The notes: generated from the letters alone by a model not told the origin. Positions 42,447 through 51,859 are shown, numbered from the stretch's first letter. The stretch is DNA of 64,000 nucleotides from Bacteroides fragilis (GCF_002849695.1 NZ_CP018937.1:3286001-3350000); one strand, 5' to 3'. Translations and numbers: made by a program.

Positions 42447-42765
42447 AAATCACCGTATTTGCTTCCGACTCCTGTACCTCTACCTTATAACACTGTGGAA
42501 TCTGCTTGCATACCCAACGGGCAATATTTTCCGCCGTGGGATTAAAAGGAAGTACTTCATTCAGATTCTGGTGATCCAGTTTTTCCTTGACGGTCTGTTT
42601 TATCTGGGTAAAATCCACTACCATTCCATCCGAGTTGAGCCGTTCTGAACGGCAATAGACAGTGATAATCCAGTTGTGACCGTGAAGAGTGGCGCATTTA
42701 CTCCGGTACGGAAGAATCAGCTTATGTGCAGCCGATATTTCCATTCGTTTAATTACTGTAAACAT
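42433..42765 (-). CDS. queD: 6-carboxy-5,6,7,8-tetrahydropterin synthase QueD
   Basis: 110 aa. Zinc ligands are visible in EISAAHKL and CATLHGHNW, with the catalytic Cys in SKCATLHGH. VVDFTQIK and LDHQNLNEV complete the family pattern. It makes carboxy-tetrahydropterin from dihydroneopterin triphosphate, the step before QueE. The gene heads the queDE unit and has a TATCTTTG box 54 bp upstream. Confidence 0.93.
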   Translation of the reverse strand: MFTVIKRMEISAAHKLILPYRSKCATLHGHNWIITVYCRSERLNSDGMVVDFTQIKQTVKEKLDHQNLNEVLPFNPTAENIARWVCKQIPQCYKVEVQESEANTVIYEKD

Positions 42766-42818
42766 CGTTATATGTATTATTAATGGTTACTACACCTAAT
42801 GTCACCTCGGTGCGGCTA

Positions 42819-42826
42819 CAAAGATA
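42819..42826 (-). promoter_or_regulatory. -7 box of queDE
   Basis: The minus strand reads TATCTTTG, an exact TAnnTTTG match. The leader would be about 45 nt. No preQ1 aptamer is evident. Confidence 0.55.
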
Positions 42827-42869
42827 ATACAAAAGATAGTTTTCATTCAGCGAGAAAAGTTATTTTTCC

Positions 42870-42877
42870 TATTTTTG
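42870..42877 (+). promoter_or_regulatory. -7 box of the ybaN-like gene, implying a leaderless mRNA
   Basis: TATTTTTG ends 4 bp before the ATG at 42882, so the transcript would start at or very near the start codon. Confidence 0.5.
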
Positions 42878-42881
42878 CGGA

Positions 42882-43244
42882 ATGAAAACGATCTGTATTA
42901 TATTAGGTACTCTTTCACTGGGACTTGGCATTCTCGGTATTTTCCTGCCATTGTTACCCACTACTCCTTTCTTGCTGCTCACTGCCGCCCTCTACTTCAA
43001 AGGATCTCCGCGCCTATACCAATGGCTGCTGAATCACAAATATTTCGGTACCTATATACGTAACTTCCGTGAAAATAAGGCAATCCCTTTACGCGCTAAA
43101 ATCATCTCACTCCTGCTAATGTGGGGCACGATGCTTTATTGCATTTTTTTCCTGATTCCGTTGGTTTGGGTCAAAGTACTCCTCTTCCTGATAGCCGTAG
43201 GAGTGACTTATCATATACTTTCTTTCAAAACATTGAAGAAGTGA
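42882..43244 (+). CDS. YbaN (DUF454) family inner-membrane protein
   Basis: 120 aa with the family opening LGTLSLGLGILGIFLPLLPTTPFLLL (about 9-34). RLYQWLLNHKYFG follows, then IPLRAKIISLLLMW and a second hydrophobic pair near the C-terminus. The function of DUF454 is not known. The 3' end overlaps the convergent nucleosidase gene by 34 bp. The start codon lies almost directly on its promoter. Confidence 0.88.
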   Translation: MKTICIILGTLSLGLGILGIFLPLLPTTPFLLLTAALYFKGSPRLYQWLLNHKYFGTYIRNFRENKAIPLRAKIISLLLMWGTMLYCIFFLIPLVWVKVLLFLIAVGVTYHILSFKTLKK

Positions 43245-43777
43245 GACAATCCCGCACGAGCATCTTCCAGCCGGTCTTGCCAATGCTTCACAGAATTCTG
43301 CCCGATCACATCCGAAACATATTTCACCGAAATAAAAGGAATCTCCTTAGCCCTGCACACAAAGGCCTGTGCATAGGCTTCCATATCTACCACATCCCCT
43401 TCAATATCCGTCAGTTCGGTCAGGAAGCTATCACCGGTATTGCAAGTTGCCGATTCGGTCCAGTGCCGGCAAAAGCCTTTGGCAGCAAGCAACTCTGACG
43501 AATCAATGTGGCACTCCATTCCTAATCCGGACATTTTATGCATATCCCGGTCGACAAAATGACGGCAGACAAAGACATCCCCAACCTGATGGTTAATCGT
43601 TCCGGCTGTTCCCTGATTGATCACAATATCCGGCTTCACCTGCTGAATGGCTTCCGCCAAATGAAAAGCCGCTTTCACTTTTCCAATGCCTGTCCGTACA
43701 TAATATACCTCCACATCGGGCCACTTGATTTCTGTAAATTCACCTTGTACGGCATAAGTCACTAATATCTTCAACAT
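43211..43777 (-). CDS. MTA/SAH nucleosidase-family protein
   Basis: 188 aa from the ATG at 43777; the frame is open 17 codons further, but that region contains the promoter. The phosphorylase fold is short: KILVTYAVQGEF, VRTGIGKVKAAFHL, INQGTAGTI, VFVCRHFVDRDM, then VVDMEAYAQAFVC with the substrate Glu and FISVKYVSDVIG with the catalytic Asp. The family cleaves purine nucleosides such as 5'-methylthioadenosine, S-adenosylhomocysteine or futalosine. The specific substrate cannot be read from the sequence. Confidence 0.82.
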   Translation of the reverse strand: MLKILVTYAVQGEFTEIKWPDVEVYYVRTGIGKVKAAFHLAEAIQQVKPDIVINQGTAGTINHQVGDVFVCRHFVDRDMHKMSGLGMECHIDSSELLAAKGFCRHWTESATCNTGDSFLTELTDIEGDVVDMEAYAQAFVCRAKEIPFISVKYVSDVIGQNSVKHWQDRLEDARAGLSHFFNVLKESI

Positions 43778-43816
43778 AAATACTATCTTTAATTTTATAC
43801 ATTCTATATCGAATGC

Positions 43817-43824
43817 AAAAGTAG
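43817..43824 (-). promoter_or_regulatory. -7 box of the nucleosidase gene
   Basis: The minus strand reads TACTTTTG. Its position excludes the upstream start at 43828 and supports 43777. Confidence 0.55.
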
Positions 43825-43898
43825 TCAATTAAAGACAATTTGACCAGATATTATCTTTAAATGGTCAGATTCTGCACATATCCGCCCTGTTTTCTTCC

Positions 43899-43906
43899 TA
43901 TCTTTG
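43899..43906 (+). promoter_or_regulatory. -7 box of the acyltransferase gene
   Basis: TATCTTTG matches TAnnTTTG, 25 bp upstream of the ATG at 43932. Confidence 0.55.
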
Positions 43907-43931
43907 CCTGAAACTTAAAACACAAAATATC

Positions 43932-45101
43932 ATGATTCAAAACTCTATCTCCGACAATCGTATTGTCTGGCTCGACGTCATCCGTTGCGTTGCAATGATA
44001 ATGGTCATAGGCGTTCATTGCATCGATCCTTTTTACATTTCACCCACGATGCGGGCAATCCCCGAATACACGCACTGGGCAGCAATTTACGGTTCACTCC
44101 TCCGCCCGTCGGTTCCCTTGTTTGTTATGATGACCGGGCTACTTCTGCTCCCTGTGAAAAAACAGCCATTAGGTCAGTTCTACAAAAAACGCATATATCG
44201 TGTTTTGTTTCCCTTCCTCATCTGGTCGGTGTTATATAGTCTGTTTCCCTGGTTTACGGGAGTACTCGGATTGCCGAAAGAAATTATCGGGGACTTCTTC
44301 TGTTATACGCAAGGACAAGAATCACAAAGCCTGATAGATTCTCTGAAGGATGTAGCCATGATTCCGTTCAATTTCAGCCATAAAGAGAACCACATGTGGT
44401 ACATCTACCTGCTCATCGGCCTGTATCTCTATATGCCATTCTTCTCGGCATGGATAGACAACGCTGATCAAAAGACCAAACGAACATTTCTCCTGATATG
44501 GATTATTTCACTCTTCATTCCTTATCTAAAGGAGTATGTTGCCAATTGTTTGTTCGACAGAAGCGGTTATGTATTCGGTACTGATACATGGAATGAATTC
44601 GGACTCTTCTACTATTTTGCCGGATTCAATGGATATTTATTACTGGGACATTACGTCAAGAAGGGTAACAACTGGAGTCTGATGAAAACATTCACTCTTT
44701 GCATACTCATGTTTGCCGTCGGATATTATGTCACTTATACAGGTTTCAGCACCACAGCAGCCAATCCTGACGCAACAGAAACGGAAATGGAACTCTTCTT
44801 TACCTTCTGTAGCCCCAACGTATTATTAATGACCTTAGCCACCTTCTTACTGCTACAAAAAGTAGTCATCACCAACCAGACTGTCATAAAAGCACTGGCC
44901 AACATGACCAAATGCGGTTTCGGCATCTATATGGTTCACTACTTCGTCGTAGGTCCTTTTTTCCTTCTAATAGGACCCTCGTCGTTACCTATCCCTCTAC
45001 AGGTTCCACTGATGGCTATCTGTATATTCCTCTGCAGCTGGGCATTCACTGCGTTCATTTATAAACTTATGCCCCAAAAAGCTGTCTGGCTTATGGGATA
45101 A
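43932..45101 (+). CDS. Membrane acyltransferase (acyltransferase_3/OafA-like)
   Basis: 389 aa with about ten membrane helices. The first helix carries IVWLDVIRCVAMIMVIGVHC, with the conserved Arg and His of acyltransferase_3 proteins. HMWYIYLLIGLYLYMPFF follows at about 155-175, and NMTKCGFGIYMVHYFVV near 325 corresponds to the last family block. Such enzymes O-acetylate surface sugars or peptidoglycan. The acceptor is not evident, and no polysaccharide locus is adjacent. It is followed by a strong hairpin, so it is monocistronic. Confidence 0.88.
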   Translation: MIQNSISDNRIVWLDVIRCVAMIMVIGVHCIDPFYISPTMRAIPEYTHWAAIYGSLLRPSVPLFVMMTGLLLLPVKKQPLGQFYKKRIYRVLFPFLIWSVLYSLFPWFTGVLGLPKEIIGDFFCYTQGQESQSLIDSLKDVAMIPFNFSHKENHMWYIYLLIGLYLYMPFFSAWIDNADQKTKRTFLLIWIISLFIPYLKEYVANCLFDRSGYVFGTDTWNEFGLFYYFAGFNGYLLLGHYVKKGNNWSLMKTFTLCILMFAVGYYVTYTGFSTTAANPDATETEMELFFTFCSPNVLLMTLATFLLLQKVVITNQTVIKALANMTKCGFGIYMVHYFVVGPFFLLIGPSSLPIPLQVPLMAICIFLCSWAFTAFIYKLMPQKAVWLMG

Positions 45102-45113
45102 GACCAACAATTG

Positions 45114-45159
45114 ACGTGTAAGGTGGAAAGAGCTTAAGAACTCTTCTCACCTTACACGT
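45114..45159. terminator. 12-bp hairpin between convergent genes
   Basis: ACGTGTAAGGTG and CACCTTACACGT pair perfectly, and an inner AAGAG/CTCTT stem extends the structure. There is no T-run, so this could be a terminator or an mRNA-end stabiliser for both the acyltransferase and the PepSY-like gene. Confidence 0.65.
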
Positions 45160-45182
45160 AAGTCATTGATAGGAGACTACAG

Positions 45183-45665
45183 TTACAAGAATGTACCCGG
45201 TCCCAATATATCATCCATATAACTCACATTACGGGTACGCAGCAATGCCCCGTTCGGACTATAAAACAGCTGATATTGAATGTCTACATTTTGTTGCCCT
45301 ACCTTGATGACAATAATCGGTTGCCATTTGGGAAACTCGACATAAGTAACATCTTCCACCTGCCAGCCGGAATAAGGACCGGAAGCAAACGCATTATATA
45401 CCGTAGCAGAAAGTTCATCGGTATCCCCCCACTCCGTCTGGGTCATCTGCCATTGTCCCTGCGCATTGAACCAGACATTCTTTTCATAACCATTCATCAT
45501 GAAATCGGCACAATAGTAACCGCTGTCCTGTGACCAGGCGATACCATCAGCTTTGGGATACATTTTTTTCAAAGCCGCCTGCGCCTTGGCAGGAGCATTA
45601 TCTGCCCAAACAGACATGACAACCATCAACAGAGTCATTAACAAGCTGAATCTCAATTTTATCAT
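45183..45665 (-). CDS. Exported PepSY-like (DUF2874) two-repeat protein
   Basis: 160 aa with a signal peptide ending SVWADN. The mature part shows two PepSY-like repeats: AALKKMYPKADGIAW...YYCADFMMNGYEKNVWF, then VYNAFASGPYSGWQVEDVTYVEFP...YQLFYSPNGALLRT. These proteins are periplasmic or surface exposed and have no assigned function. It shares the fold with the one-repeat protein at 37743. The opposite-strand hairpin at 45114 ends the transcript. Confidence 0.85.
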   Translation of the reverse strand: MIKLRFSLLMTLLMVVMSVWADNAPAKAQAALKKMYPKADGIAWSQDSGYYCADFMMNGYEKNVWFNAQGQWQMTQTEWGDTDELSATVYNAFASGPYSGWQVEDVTYVEFPKWQPIIVIKVGQQNVDIQYQLFYSPNGALLRTRNVSYMDDILGPGTFL

Positions 45666-45751
45666 AGCTAAAGCATTTTAATCGGATGAATACTTTTCGC
45701 TAACTAACAACTTACAAGGTTGCTTTGTTTCAGGCTGCCACCACTACACTG

Positions 45752-46507
45752 TCAGATGACAGAAGTGAGGTTTCCAATCGTATCCTTCACACGCTTCACA
45801 GTTGTCACATTCCGCTCATACTCGCTGATATGAACAGTTCCTCCCATAGATACAGCCTCGTTCTTGTATGCCATTCCGCTTTTGATACTCTCCCGTGCGG
45901 AGAAATGGAATTCCTGAATACCGGTCTCTTTTGCAATCCGGCAGATATTCTTTTCGTTCACCCCACAACCTGCAAGGAGAGTGATTCTGCCCTTCGCCCT
46001 TTCACGGAGTTCCTTCAACAAAGGTATGCCAAGTTCAGCCGTTGCCTGTTGCCCCGAAGTCAGAATACGGTCACATCCCAGATTAATTATCTGCTCCAAA
46101 GCCTTAGATGCATCACGGCACACATCGAATGCCCGGTGGAAAGTGACGGACAAACCTTCAGAAGCTTCCATCAACTGTTCCATCACCGGCACATCTATCT
46201 CTCCGTTTGCTGTCAGGCATCCAAACACCACTCCATCAGCTCCAAGTCGACGAGCCATTTCAATATCCTTCAACATAGTCTTTATTTCGATGGGAGAATA
46301 AAGAAAATCTCCTCCACGCGGACGGATAATGACATGCAACCGTGTAGTTGTCAGCACCTCACGTGCCATCGCGATTTCGCCATACGAGGGAGTCGTTCCG
46401 CCCTCCGGGATGCCTGCACAAAGTTCCACGCGGTTTGCTCCACCTTCCTGTGCAGCAATGCAACTCTCTACGGAGTTGGTACAAACTTCAAATAGGTAGT
46501 TCTTCAT
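45752..46507 (-). CDS. cutC: CutC-family protein
   Basis: 251 aa, a full-length CutC TIM barrel. FEVCTNSVESCIAAQEGGANRVELCAGIPEGGTTPSYG opens the family (positions 6-43). IRPRGGDFLYS, GVVFGCLTANGEID, TFHRAFDVC and LTSGQQATAELGIP follow. CutC was linked genetically to copper homeostasis, although that role is now doubted and it is likely an enzyme of unknown substrate. The cus operon is about 35 kb away, so no direct link is implied. Confidence 0.92.
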   Translation of the reverse strand: MKNYLFEVCTNSVESCIAAQEGGANRVELCAGIPEGGTTPSYGEIAMAREVLTTTRLHVIIRPRGGDFLYSPIEIKTMLKDIEMARRLGADGVVFGCLTANGEIDVPVMEQLMEASEGLSVTFHRAFDVCRDASKALEQIINLGCDRILTSGQQATAELGIPLLKELRERAKGRITLLAGCGVNEKNICRIAKETGIQEFHFSARESIKSGMAYKNEAVSMGGTVHISEYERNVTTVKRVKDTIGNLTSVI

Positions 46508-46540
46508 ATTTCATGAATATTAAAATAACTGTTTAACGAG

Positions 46541-46572
46541 GAATTAAAAAAGGGCGAATTGCTTCGCCCTTA
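46541..46572 (-). terminator. Intrinsic terminator of rny
   Basis: On the minus strand AAGGGCGAA (46572-46564) pairs with TTCGCCCTT (46559-46551) over a 4-nt loop, followed by a T-run. It lies 26 bp beyond the rny stop. Confidence 0.9.
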
Positions 46573-46597
46573 TCATAAACATTTTCTTTTTCAGTCT

Positions 46598-48133
46598 TTA
46601 TTTTGCAAAGCTCACCGCACGTGTTTCGCGGATAACGGTTATCTTCACCTGTCCTGGGTAAGTCATCTCGTCCTGAATCTTCTTCGCAATTTCACCCGAC
46701 AGATTTTCCGTCTGCTTGTCGTCTATTTTGTCTGCCCCGACAATAACACGAAGCTCGCGTCCTGCCTGGATAGCATAAGTCTTGGTTACACCCGGATAAG
46801 ACATAGCCAACTGTTCCAGATCGTTCAGACGCTTGATGTAAGCCTCAACAATTTCGCGGCGTGCACCCGGACGCGCTCCGGAGATGGCATCACACACCTG
46901 TACGATAGGCGCAAGCAGGCTGGTCATCTCTACTTCATCGTGGTGGGCACCGATAGCGTTACAAATATCCGGTTTTTCCTTGAATTTCTCAGCAAGTTTC
47001 ATACCCAGCAAAGCGTGTGGCAATTCCGGTTCTTCATCGGGCACCTTACCAATATCATGCAACAATCCGGCACGTTTTGCTTTCTTCGGATTCAAGCCCA
47101 GTTCAGAGGCCATCACAGCACAAAGGTTGGCAGTCTCACGTGCATGCTGCAACAGGTTCTGTCCATAAGATGAACGATATTTCATCTTACCGATGATTCG
47201 AATCAGTTCCGGATGCAATCCGTGGATACCTAAGTCGATGGTAGTACGTTTACCTGTTTCAATAATTTCTTCTTCCACTTGTTTACGCACTTTGGCAACC
47301 ACCTCTTCGATGCGTGCCGGGTGAATACGTCCGTCAGTAACCAACTGATGCAATGCCAGACGGGCTATTTCACGACGAACGGGGTCGAATGCGGAAAGAA
47401 CAATTGCTTCAGGAGTATCGTCTACTACGATTTCAACTCCGGTAGCAGCTTCAAGAGCACGGATATTACGGCCTTCACGTCCGATGATACGTCCCTTGAT
47501 TTCATCCGACTCAATATGGAATACAGTTACAGAATTCTCGATGGCAGTTTCCGTAGCCACACGTTGTATCGACTGTATCACGATGCGTTTAGCCTCTTTA
47601 CTTGCAGTCAGTTTGGCATCGTCCATGATATCATTGATATAAGACTGCGCCTGAGTCTTTGCCTCTTCTTTCAACGACTCTACCAAGCGTTCTTTTGCCT
47701 CTTCGGCCGACAAACCGGAAAGTGCTTCCAGTTTTTCAATTTCCTGATGCTGGAGTTTGTCCAGTTCCTCTTTCTTTTTATCCACGATTCCCAACTGTGC
47801 TTCCAGATTCTCTCTGACAGCATCGGCTTCGGCTCTTTTACGCTGAATCTCTTCCTGACGCTGGCTCAGCACCATTTCACGTTGTTTCAGCTTATTTTCG
47901 GCCTGTTGGATCTTTTGGTTACGCAGAGCTACCTCCTTCTCCAAATCTGCTTTCTTATTGAGAAACTTCTCTTTTACTTCCAGCAGTTTGTTCTTCTTAA
48001 TCACTTCTGCTTCTGTCTCTGCTTCTTTCAGGACATTATCATATTTGGCCTTCAGTCCGTATTTAAACAATACGTACGATAAGATTCCTCCTACGATGAA
48101 GCATGCAATGGATGCTACTATTGTTACTAACAT
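46598..48133 (-). CDS. rny: Ribonuclease Y
   Basis: 511 aa. One N-terminal membrane helix (about 3-23) is followed by a long coiled coil (about 30-165, Lys/Glu/Gln-rich). A KH domain carries [23 protein letters not shown] near 210-232. The HD domain shows [14 protein letters not shown] near 358 and IGAHHDEVE near 393. RNase Y is a membrane-anchored endonuclease that starts decay of many mRNAs. Here it is the third gene after a ZapB-like protein and ZapA, with a terminator-like hairpin in front, so it may be set at a lower level than zapA. Confidence 0.95.
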   Translation of the reverse strand: MLVTIVASIACFIVGGILSYVLFKYGLKAKYDNVLKEAETEAEVIKKNKLLEVKEKFLNKKADLEKEVALRNQKIQQAENKLKQREMVLSQRQEEIQRKRAEADAVRENLEAQLGIVDKKKEELDKLQHQEIEKLEALSGLSAEEAKERLVESLKEEAKTQAQSYINDIMDDAKLTASKEAKRIVIQSIQRVATETAIENSVTVFHIESDEIKGRIIGREGRNIRALEAATGVEIVVDDTPEAIVLSAFDPVRREIARLALHQLVTDGRIHPARIEEVVAKVRKQVEEEIIETGKRTTIDLGIHGLHPELIRIIGKMKYRSSYGQNLLQHARETANLCAVMASELGLNPKKAKRAGLLHDIGKVPDEEPELPHALLGMKLAEKFKEKPDICNAIGAHHDEVEMTSLLAPIVQVCDAISGARPGARREIVEAYIKRLNDLEQLAMSYPGVTKTYAIQAGRELRVIVGADKIDDKQTENLSGEIAKKIQDEMTYPGQVKITVIRETRAVSFAK

Positions 48134-48150
48134 TGTAATTTAATTTAAAT

Positions 48151-48214
48151 ATAAATAAAAACGCACTGCCAAATACTCGAAAGCTTCTTCTTCCGGGCAT
48201 CTTTAGCAGTGCGT
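48151..48214 (-). terminator. Terminator-like hairpin in the rny leader
   Basis: On the minus strand ACGCACTGC (48214-48206) pairs perfectly with GCAGTGCGT (48169-48161), a 9-bp stem around a 36-nt loop, and TTTTATTTAT follows. It lies 18 nt before the rny ATG and 29 nt after the zapA stop, so it could end zapA transcripts or regulate rny. Confidence 0.7.
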
Positions 48215-48242
48215 GGATTTTCTTTTATAAAAATGGAAACAG

Positions 48243-48536
48243 TTATTCCTCGTTCCTGAAATACTCTTCCAGCATTTCTGTAAGTTCTTCTATCTTGGCC
48301 GTATACGGTTGGGTATCATTACATTGCAGCAGATGCAGCTTTTCCAGTGAAAACTGATATGCCACCATAGCTATAATCTTTTCCGGAGCTATGTTCCTGT
48401 AGTGCTCCCGATACGCATTGAGCCTGATATTTACCTGCTTTGCCGCTTCTCTTACGGTCTCTTCCTCGTCACGATTGATGGTGAGGGGATAATAAGAATC
48501 TGCTATTTGCAGGTTTATTTTTATTTTATCGTTCAT
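48243..48536 (-). CDS. zapA: Cell division protein ZapA
   Basis: 97 aa. KINLQIADSYYPLTINRDEEETVREAAKQVN is the conserved ZapA start (positions 4-34), and the C-terminal half is a helix with IAMVAYQFSLEKLHLLQ. ZapA bundles FtsZ filaments at midcell. The adjacent coiled-coil protein at 48552, in the same transcript, may take the place of ZapB, which normally bridges ZapA to other division proteins. Confidence 0.9.
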   Translation of the reverse strand: MNDKIKINLQIADSYYPLTINRDEEETVREAAKQVNIRLNAYREHYRNIAPEKIIAMVAYQFSLEKLHLLQCNDTQPYTAKIEELTEMLEEYFRNEE

Positions 48537-48551
48537 ACATCCTTTTTTATG

Positions 48552-48845
48552 TTATTCATTCAACAAAGCGATGCATTTATCGACTTCACGCACTAATTTA
48601 GACAATCGCAGCTTCGTCTCTTTTACGTCGCTGCCGTTAAGGCTGATTGCCGTAGCTGTTTTTAGGTCTGTGTAGTTTGATTCTAACGCTTTGTATTCAG
48701 CTTTCACCTTTTCGAGTTCGGCCTTCTCATCTTCGAGAAGTTGCTTTAACTCAGCATTTTCGCGCTTTAATTCATCATGCAGATAGATTAAATGCCGCAG
48801 CCTTGCTTCAAAGGTACTTAATAGCTTCTTTTCTTCTTCTGTCAT
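48552..48845 (-). CDS. Coiled-coil protein, possible ZapB-like division factor
   Basis: 97 aa from the ATG at 48845; the frame is open 34 codons further, but that part overlaps the promoter. The sequence is one long coiled coil (LKRENAELKQLLEDEKAELEKVKAEYKALE is the core, residues 25-54) with a short C-terminal region. It is immediately upstream of zapA, 15 bp apart. The position and shape are those of a ZapB-like partner, but sequence similarity cannot be claimed because coiled coils are low in information. Confidence 0.7.
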   Translation of the reverse strand: MTEEEKKLLSTFEARLRHLIYLHDELKRENAELKQLLEDEKAELEKVKAEYKALESNYTDLKTATAISLNGSDVKETKLRLSKLVREVDKCIALLNE

Positions 48846-48865
48846 CACTACACCAAAATTGTACA

Positions 48866-48896
48866 CAAAAATACGATTAACTCTGATATTACAAAA
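48866..48896 (-). promoter_or_regulatory. Consensus promoter of the zapB-like/zapA/rny operon
   Basis: On the minus strand TTTTG (48896-48892), an 18-bp spacer and TATTTTTG (48873-48866) match the consensus closely. The leader to the ATG at 48845 would be about 15 nt. Confidence 0.7.
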
Positions 48897-49189
48897 ACTT
48901 TTCGGCGGAAAATAGTCATTTATAGTGAAAATAGTTGTCCGGGGCAACTTTTATTTATTTTTTTTAGCTATATGTCTTCTATTACAAGGATATTTATTTT
49001 CTACACACAAACGTTCATTATAGAAAAGAATATGGGTATAAGTACAATTATTCAGAATCATCATCTCGTTTGTAATAAATATGCAGAAAGAAGAGAAAAA
49101 GCTGGATACATTTTCATCTTTTTGTGCCTTTTTGTTATTAATTTAATAGAATTTATATCAAATAGACTACGATTCCGAAGTTTTATTCC

Positions 49190-49197
49190 TACATTTG
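49190..49197 (+). promoter_or_regulatory. -7 box of the malic enzyme gene
   Basis: TACATTTG matches TAnnTTTG, 35 bp upstream of the ATG at 49233. Confidence 0.5.
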
Positions 49198-49232
49198 CGG
49201 GCAAATGATAACCTTTATAAAAACGCATAATC

Positions 49233-51521
49233 ATGGCTAAAATAACCAAAGAAGCCGCTTTGCTCTATCACTCACAGGGCAAACCCGGTAAAATTGAGGT
49301 AGTACCTACCAAACCCTACAGTACACAAACCGACTTATCTCTCGCTTACTCTCCCGGTGTGGCAGAACCATGCCTCGAAATAGAAAAGAACCCACAGGAT
49401 GCTTATAAATATACAGCCAAAGGTAATCTGGTAGCCGTAATCTCAAACGGTACAGCAGTTTTGGGATTGGGCGACATCGGCGCCTTAAGCGGTAAACCGG
49501 TAATGGAAGGTAAAGGTTTACTTTTCAAAATCTATGCAGGTATCGATGTGTTCGACATCGAAGTCAACGAAAAAGATCCTGATAAATTTATCGAAGCTGT
49601 AAAAGCCATCGCTCCTACTTTCGGAGGTATCAACCTGGAAGATATCAAAGCACCCGAATGTTTTGAGATAGAACGCCGCCTGAAAGAAGAGCTTGACATC
49701 CCTGTGATGCATGACGACCAACACGGAACGGCCATCATCTCGAGTGCCGGACTGGTAAACGCCTTGCAAGTGGCCGGTAAGAAGATAGAAGATGTGAAAA
49801 TCGTTGTCAATGGTGCAGGTGCTTCCGCCGTATCGTGCACGAAGCTCTACGTATCATTGGGCGCCCGCCTCGAAAATATCGTCATGCTCGACAGCAAAGG
49901 CGTTATCAGCAAGGCACGCACGGACTTGAACGAACAGAAACGTTATTTCGCAACCGACCGTACCGACATTCATACACTGGCCGAAGCAATCAAGGGAGCA
50001 GACGTATTCCTCGGCCTGTCAAAAGGAAATGTATTATCCCAGGATATGGTGCGCAGCATGGCCTCCTCGCCCATCGTGTTCGCTTTGGCAAACCCCACAC
50101 CCGAGATTTCATATGAAGACGCCATGGCTGCCCGTCCCGACGTGTTGATGGCAACCGGACGTTCGGACTATCCGAACCAGATTAATAATGTAATCGGTTT
50201 CCCGTATATCTTCCGCGGAGCGCTCGACACTCAGGCAAAAGCAATCAACGAAGAGATGAAGATTGCCGCCGTACACGCCATTGCCAATCTGGCCAAACAA
50301 CCCGTGCCCGATGTGGTGAACGAAGCTTACCATGTGAACAACTTCACTTTCGGTCCGGAATACTTTATCCCGAAACCGGTAGATCCGCGTCTGATTACGG
50401 AAGTATCTATCGCCGTGGCCCGTGCCGCTATGGAGAGTGGTGTGGCCCGCAAGAATATCGAGAACTGGGATGAATATAAAACGCATCTCCGCGAATTGAT
50501 GGGACAGGAATCTCAGTTGACCCGCCAACTCTACGATACCGCCCGCCGCAACCCGCAACGTGTGGTATTTGCCGAAGGCGGACACCCCAACATGCTGAAA
50601 GCCGCTGTCGAAGCTAAATCGGAAGGAATCTGCCACCCTATTATATTAGGTAACGAAGAACGCATCGAGAAACTGGCCAAGGAACTCGACCTGAGCCTGG
50701 ACGGAATCGAAATCATCAACCTTCGCCACGACCGTGAGGCAGAACGACGCGAACGTTATGCCCACATCCTCTCTCAGAAACGTGCCCGCGAAGGCGCTAC
50801 ATATGAAGAGGCCAACGACAAGATGTTCGAGCGCAACTACTTCGGTATGATGATGGTTGAAACCGGAGACGCGGATGCTTTCATCACCGGATTATACACC
50901 AAATACAGCAATACCATCAAAGTAGCGAAAGAAGTTATCGGCATCCGTCCGGAATACAAGCATTTCGGAACCATGCACATCCTGAATTCCAAAAAGGGAA
51001 CTTACTTCCTGGCTGACACTTTGATCAACCGCCATCCGGATACTTCCACTCTGATAGATATAGCCAAGCTGGCCGACCAAACTGTCAGATTCTTCAATCA
51101 TACCCCGGTGATCTCCATGCTGAGCTATTCTAACTTCGGTTCCGACCAGGCAGGAAGCCCGCTGAAGGTACACGAAGCAGTAGCTTATATGCAGAAAGAA
51201 TATCCCGAACTGGCTATTGACGGTGAAATGCAGGTGAATTTTGCCATGAACCGTGAACTCCGTGACTCCAAGTACCCCTTCACCCGCCTCAACGGAAAGG
51301 ATGTGAATACATTGGTATTCCCCAACCTAAGCTCTGCCAATGCAGGATATCAGTTGTTGCAAGCCATGGACCCGGATACCGAATTTATCGGCCCGATCCA
51401 AATGGGGCTGAACAAGCCGATCCATTTTACAGATATCGAAAGCTCGGTACGCGACATCGTGAACATCACCGCCGTGGCTGTGATCGACGCTATTGTAGAA
51501 AAGAAAAAAGCTAATAAATGA
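49233..51521 (+). CDS. maeB: NADP-dependent malic enzyme with phosphotransacetylase-like domain
   Basis: 762 aa. The malic domain (about 1-425) shows YSPGVAEPC near 52, the substrate motif [34 protein letters not shown] near 160, and the NAD-binding [11 protein letters not shown] near 190. The C-terminal half (about 430-762) is the inactive-type phosphotransacetylase domain ([34 protein letters not shown]), usual in MaeB, where it mediates acetyl-CoA or metabolite control. The enzyme converts malate to pyruvate and CO2 with NADP. A 58-codon gene starts within its stop codon. Confidence 0.94.
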   Translation: MAKITKEAALLYHSQGKPGKIEVVPTKPYSTQTDLSLAYSPGVAEPCLEIEKNPQDAYKYTAKGNLVAVISNGTAVLGLGDIGALSGKPVMEGKGLLFKIYAGIDVFDIEVNEKDPDKFIEAVKAIAPTFGGINLEDIKAPECFEIERRLKEELDIPVMHDDQHGTAIISSAGLVNALQVAGKKIEDVKIVVNGAGASAVSCTKLYVSLGARLENIVMLDSKGVISKARTDLNEQKRYFATDRTDIHTLAEAIKGADVFLGLSKGNVLSQDMVRSMASSPIVFALANPTPEISYEDAMAARPDVLMATGRSDYPNQINNVIGFPYIFRGALDTQAKAINEEMKIAAVHAIANLAKQPVPDVVNEAYHVNNFTFGPEYFIPKPVDPRLITEVSIAVARAAMESGVARKNIENWDEYKTHLRELMGQESQLTRQLYDTARRNPQRVVFAEGGHPNMLKAAVEAKSEGICHPIILGNEERIEKLAKELDLSLDGIEIINLRHDREAERRERYAHILSQKRAREGATYEEANDKMFERNYFGMMMVETGDADAFITGLYTKYSNTIKVAKEVIGIRPEYKHFGTMHILNSKKGTYFLADTLINRHPDTSTLIDIAKLADQTVRFFNHTPVISMLSYSNFGSDQAGSPLKVHEAVAYMQKEYPELAIDGEMQVNFAMNRELRDSKYPFTRLNGKDVNTLVFPNLSSANAGYQLLQAMDPDTEFIGPIQMGLNKPIHFTDIESSVRDIVNITAVAVIDAIVEKKKANK

Positions 51522-51694
51522 AACGTCCTTTATCCAAATCACAAATAGTTTGTATCATTCTGCTTTGGGTGGCGCTTTGTTACATAGTATTGGTATACGC
51601 CGAACGTATTGACGGTCCTACCATACTTATGCTTATCATTTCGGCAGCATTAGTCTTTATTCCCGTCTACAAATCACTTAAAAAGAATAAATAA
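51518..51694 (+). CDS. 58-aa two-helix membrane protein coupled to maeB
   Basis: ATG at 51518 overlaps the TGA of maeB (ATGA), so translation is coupled. The 58 residues form two hydrophobic helices, about 10-27 (IVCIILLWVALCYIVLVY) and 34-51, joined by ERIDGP, with basic ends. A strong terminator follows directly, which supports it as the last gene of the transcript. I recognise no family; a small membrane regulator of MaeB or an independent membrane protein are guesses. Confidence 0.7.
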   Translation: MKRPLSKSQIVCIILLWVALCYIVLVYAERIDGPTILMLIISAALVFIPVYKSLKKNK

Positions 51695-51715
51695 TATCTT
51701 TTTATTCCTTTTTTG

Positions 51716-51755
51716 CGGCATAAAATATCAATTTTGATGTTTTATGCCGTTTTTC
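51716..51755 (+). terminator. Intrinsic terminator
   Basis: A 14-bp stem from CGGCATAAAATATC (51716-51729) with 51736-51749, followed by a T-run, ends the maeB transcript. Confidence 0.9.
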
Positions 51756-51767
51756 TTTATAAAATGC

Positions 51768-51797
51768 TTGTTAGTTCGATTTTTATGTTTACTTTTG
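51768..51797 (+). promoter_or_regulatory. Promoter of gdhA
   Basis: TTG at 51768 and TACTTTTG at 51790-51797 are 19 bp apart, matching the Bacteroidota consensus. The leader is about 58 nt. Confidence 0.65.
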
Positions 51798-51859
51798 CAA
51801 CGTCATCAACAGAGAGACGATAGAATTTAAAAACAATCATATTAAAAGAAAAAAGAATT

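Noticed and set aside
42766..42881. preQ1 riboswitch upstream of queDE
   Set aside because: The leader is short and I see no aptamer-like hairpin with an A-rich tail.
45752..46507. CutC as part of the copper efflux system
   Set aside because: It is about 35 kb from the cus operon with its own context, and the copper role of CutC is doubtful.
48972..49208. 78-codon frame upstream of maeB
   Set aside because: It covers the maeB promoter and reads like AT-rich noncoding sequence.
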